Of a DNA stretch of 64,000 nucleotides, positions 60,601 to 64,000 are shown piece by piece. The position numbers and the translations under genes are program-made. Position 1 is the first letter of the stretch, and every line of letters begins with the position of its first letter. The notes beneath the pieces are model-generated. The model saw only the letters and a program-made list of their open reading frames with translations. It was not told where the DNA came from and ran no database searches. Source of the DNA: Dacryopinax spathularia. Its lineage: Eukaryota; Basidiomycota; Dacrymycetes; Dacrymycetales; Dacrymycetaceae. The DNA is taken from NCBI GenBank assembly GCA_037974965.1, contig JBBPFI010000005.1:496001-560000 (forward strand), read 5' to 3'.

Positions 60601-63600
60601 GAGGCTCACTCTGATCTGCTTCAGCTACTCCAAGCAACGCCTCATGGGTTTGCACCCGAATATTCTGGTACAACGGTCCCCATCACACTTCGCGACCGGG
60701 AACTTCTATTGGGCACACGTAGGATAATAGAACGCTCAAGTCCTTGCAGAGGCTGACTTTTTCCGCCGGTGCCAGCATGAAAAGCTTTGCGTTATTGATG
60801 AAGCCATCGCATTCATGGGTGGCCTTGACCTATGCTTCGGACGCTGGGACACTAGTCAACATATCATGGTGGATCAAGGTGTACCTGGAGGCCATGGCGA
60901 GAACGCGCAGGTTTGGCCCGGTGAGTGTGGGTGCGCAGGCTCCACGATAGCCCCTAAAACTGGGACAGGCAAGGATTACAACAACGGGCGGGTCGCTGAC
61001 TTTTTCGCATTGAACAAACCTTTTGAAGACATGCATGATCGCACAAAGGTTCCTCGGATGCCATGGTCAGTCCTGCATCCTGTGTGAGGGATACGGAACA
61101 CCAGATTGACCTCCATTAGGCATGATGTCGGCGTGCAAATCGTAGGCCAGCCTGCCAGGGACCTCTGTCGACACTTCGTACAGCGATGGAATTGGCTGTT
61201 GCGCGTCAAGGTATGCCATAATCTCGTACGGGTCGTCGGAAGTCTGATGTTGATCCAGGCACACACGCGCGTTATGCCCTTCTTGCTGCCTCCCCCTGAT
61301 TTTCGTGTAGAGGAACTCGATACGCAAGGCTTGACTGGCACGTGCGAGATCCAAATTTGTCGGTCTTGTGGTCCTTGGTCGATGGGCACCCAGAATTCCA
61401 TCGAGCACTCCATTCAGAATGCCTATCTCAAGGGTAATCATTACACACATGGCGTGAGAGGCCTTTTGATCTAACCTCCCCTTCAGCCATCCAAATGTCG
61501 GACCACTTCATATATATCGAAAATCAATTCTTCATAACATCGTGCGTATGAGCTATCCACGCGTAGCTTGTTACCTATGGTACATCTGCAGGACTACCGT
61601 GGACGATGTCAAGATCGAGAACAAGATCGGAGATGCCCTTGTCAGTCGAATTATCCGCGCACACCAAGAGGGAACGCCTTGGCGGGCATGCATAATGATC
61701 CCATTATTGCCTGGTTTTGCATTTCCGATTGACCATTCTGATGCCAGCTCCGTAAGCCAGTCAATCCTGTACTGTGCAGCGCTAACGGACCGAACAGGTT
61801 CGCATTATCTTGGAGTGTCAGAATCGGACCATTGCGAGAGGTCCAGACTCAATTTTCGCCAGGCTGAGAAGGGAAGGAATCGATGTAGGCTTGTTCGATT
61901 CTCCGCTTGGCTAGCCGGGACTGAAAGATGTCAGCCGGATGATTACATCTCTTTCTTCTCGCTGCGAGGATGGGGAAAGTTTGATTCTGGCATCCTAACC
62001 ACCGAGCAGGTCTATATCCATGGCAAGGTTGGCGGGCGTTTCTGATCTCCCACTTTAAACGGATGTCTCACCCTCTGAACCAGATCATGCTAGTGGACGA
62101 CCGCATTGCCCTTATTGGCTCTGCTAATATCAATGAACGGTCTCAGCGGGGTGACCGCGACTCGGAACTTCTTTCGGTCATCCGCGACACTGACATGATT
62201 GACGGGTGCGTATAAAATACTCTGTCGTGTGGCGCCACTGGTGACATGAATATCAGACGGATGGCTGGGAAACCTTACAAAGTCGGCCGTTTTGTGCATA
62301 CTCTCCGAGTTCGCTTGATGCGGGAGCACTTAGGCATCGACGTCGATGCTATCTATAACGACGATCTCATGGCCAATGCGCCAGTGAAACCAGCAGATGA
62401 GATCCAGAAATGGGATCCCGAAAACGAGGAAAATAGCCAACCAGAAGGCGGCATAACGAGACTGCATCATCATCTCAATCGCGTCGAACGGGCCTACGAG
62501 CGCGATCTCGGGGGAGAAGCCGGGCAAGGTAAGAAGATCTGGCGTCTCCTGTGGGGTTGATTCTGAGGGTTGCTCAGTTGCTTTTGGTCTGGGCGAGATT
62601 ACTTCTCGTGCAGGGGGAAAGATGTTCCACAAGGCGAGAACGAAGCTTGGTCTCAAAAGCGATCACATCGATGCCGTTATTGGCGATAAAACGGTCGAGC
62701 GTGAACGTCACATGGTCGATCGGGACGGAGAAAAGAAACAAGGATTCGCTTCATCTGTTGTGCCCACCCTAGAAGAGAAAGTCATCGCAGAGCACGCTCC
62801 GAAGTATTCTGAGAACGGCGACAAGGCGCTGAGAGATATGGATGAAACGCCTGACCGAGCTCCGAATGGGAAGCCGGAGAGTAACGACAAGGCTGTCACC
62901 CGAGATACTGAGGAGCTGTTCGGCGCCCCTGCACTTGCAGCAGAAGGGGATAGCCGAACACCAGGTGATCTAAACCCGCTCGATCGGGAAAAGATTGCCC
63001 TGCCCGCTCGGCAAACCTTGCGAAAGCACCTGGATGCCAAAATTCATGCGCATCCTTGGAATGTGCCCACACCGGCTCCGGAGATTGATCCAGACGGATT
63101 CACCGACCCAATCTGCCCCGAATTCTTCGATGATGTGTGGATCGCGGCGGCTGTACACAATGTCAGTATTCAGCTAGCCTTGAGCATATAGACCTGCTCA
63201 CGCATTTCTTTTCCAGACTGAGATTTACCGCAAGGTTTTCCGTTGCGTTCCGGATGACCTGGTGACGACCTGGAAGCAGTACAAGGAGTACTGCGCCTGG
63301 CAGGAGCGATTGGACCGTCCGGTGAGTCCGAGATGCAAGGAGCATACATAGAAACTAATTATACGGCAGCCTAAAGGAAGCGATAGCGAAGCCCCAGTTG
63401 CGCTGGTACCCTCAGAAGATGAAGGCGTCATCGAGACCCAACCCGACCAACCCAAGAACCTGTCACATATTCCAGGTGAATTGGCAGGGAAAGTGCCCGG
63501 CAAGCAGAGCAGCAAGGTGCCTTCGTCCCCAACAGACACCGACTCGACCGAAAATCGGGCCGAAAGCGAGGCCACGACCAAGGTGGATGGAGCAGGAATC

Positions 63601-63813
63601 GCCGGTGCGAGTTCCTCTGCCTCGACAGACAAGCGCCCTTCAAGAGCGGACGAGCCATTCGAGCAATGGGAGCGAGACGAAATGGAGGAGCTTCTCAAGC
63701 ACGTTAAGGGGCACTTGGTCCTCTACCCCACGCGGTTCTTAGAAGGTGAAGACATGGCGAATAACTTCTTGTTTACCTCTGATCGGGTGTTCCCCATGCC
63801 TATTTATGACTGA
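57687..63813 (+). CDS. SPO14: Phospholipase D with PX, PH and two HKD motifs
   Basis: A gene of many exons with the Spo14/PLD1 layout. It cleaves phosphatidylcholine to phosphatidic acid and choline. The first 330 residues are disordered and charged. A PX domain follows (RVPVFLHHLKIRV, WVIYRELRDFISLHTHYR, VQLPEFPKTS), then a PH domain (GKAGILRVVSGH, PKWWLVRESYLVAVD). The catalytic half begins WIASIERMAS, FAPIRLNVAAQWLVDGRDYF. First HKD: HEKLCVIDEAIAFMGG (about 60778). Second: YIHGK joined to IMLVDDRIALIGSANINERS across an intron (about 62022-62084). The C-terminus has FTDPICPEFFDDVWIAAA, then TTWKQYKEYCAWQERL and the closing NNFLFTSDRVFPMPIYD. The intron at 60034-60097 is GC-AG. Introns split or touch both catalytic motifs, so intron retention would destroy activity. 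Exact borders in the 61.4-61.9 kb part are approximate. Confidence 0.93.
60034..60097 (+). other. GC-AG intron in phospholipase D
   Basis: The donor is GCAAGT and the acceptor ATCAG. Removal joins LVARNE to WIASIERMASRC, matching the conserved region before the first catalytic motif. The nearby GTGACT, four bases later, would break the frame. Confidence 0.8.
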
Positions 63814-64000
63814 AGCCTTCAACTCTCCAACTCTCTATGCACAAACATACAGATATGACAGAGTCAGGTGTAGCATCATCGTGACAGCATTTGTACAGTA
63901 TATCGCAGTGGCCGGCCATTTAGCAAGGACAATAGACGTGCCTCTAACCAATTGCCGGGCATCGCATGACCGCGTCGCACTTGGCAGTGCAATTGAGGAG
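63814..64000 (+). other. 3' flank of phospholipase D
   Basis: The last 187 bases carry no gene that I can see and are probably the 3' untranslated region and spacer. Confidence 0.5.

Noticed and set aside
1-64000. CRISPR arrays, operons, ribosome binding sites or prophage
   Set aside because: The window is eukaryotic: spliceosomal introns in nearly all genes and fungal protein families; no direct-repeat arrays were seen.

Overview
The window is a gene-dense piece of a fungal nuclear chromosome, most likely from a basidiomycete. Almost every gene is broken by several 45-60 nt introns with GT..AG ends and CTAAC/CTGAC-like branch sites. The proteins are typical of fungi (Zn2Cys6 regulator, Pet127, Tom22, Tam41, Spo14-type phospholipase D). 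Short dense introns and roughly balanced GC content fit Agaricomycotina best, but I cannot name a species. All exon structures were read by eye from splice signals and family conservation; none has transcript support.

Layout, left to right. 1-1551: 3' part of a SET-domain protein (+). 1842-2218: SCOC-like coiled-coil protein (-). 2632-3672: MOB1 (+). 4480-7609: Zn2Cys6 transcription factor (+). 8566-10384: F-box/leucine-rich protein (-). 10624-11009: small basic protein (+). 11921-13446: serine/proline-rich disordered protein (+), whose stop codon lies on the edge of a 210-bp foldback repeat (13446-13655). 13656-15696: no gene seen. 15697-16833: D-2-hydroxyacid dehydrogenase (-), divergent from CDC123 (17196-18431, +). 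18562-34364: the giant ribosome-assembly ATPase midasin (-), divergent from TOM22 (34606-35123, +). 35124-37390: no gene seen, including a strongly CpG-depleted block. 37391-37994: single-pass membrane protein (-). 38479-39404: derlin (+). 40199-42270: universal-stress-family protein (+). 42773-44250: TAM41 (+). 44551-46748: two-BRCT protein (+). 47018-49679: PET127 (-), divergent from RAD4/XPC (50039-53309, +). 53423-54785: TRM61 (-). 55126-56235: secreted repeat protein with dibasic sites (-). 57687-63813: phospholipase D (+).

The genes are mostly housekeeping: ribosome assembly (MDN1), translation initiation (CDC123), tRNA modification (TRM61), mitochondrial import, lipid and RNA work (TOM22, TAM41, PET127), ER quality control (derlin), mitotic exit/polarity signalling (MOB1), nucleotide excision repair (RAD4) and membrane lipid signalling (PLD). 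I see no cluster for a single pathway and no obvious new multi-gene system. Several gene pairs share short divergent promoters and several converge with about 110-270 bp between stops.

The points most worth a second look are the foldback element at the end of a coding region, the CpG-depleted block, a derlin intron that seems to have lost its GT donor, three GC-AG introns with the same GCAAGT donor, and the dibasic-repeat secreted protein.
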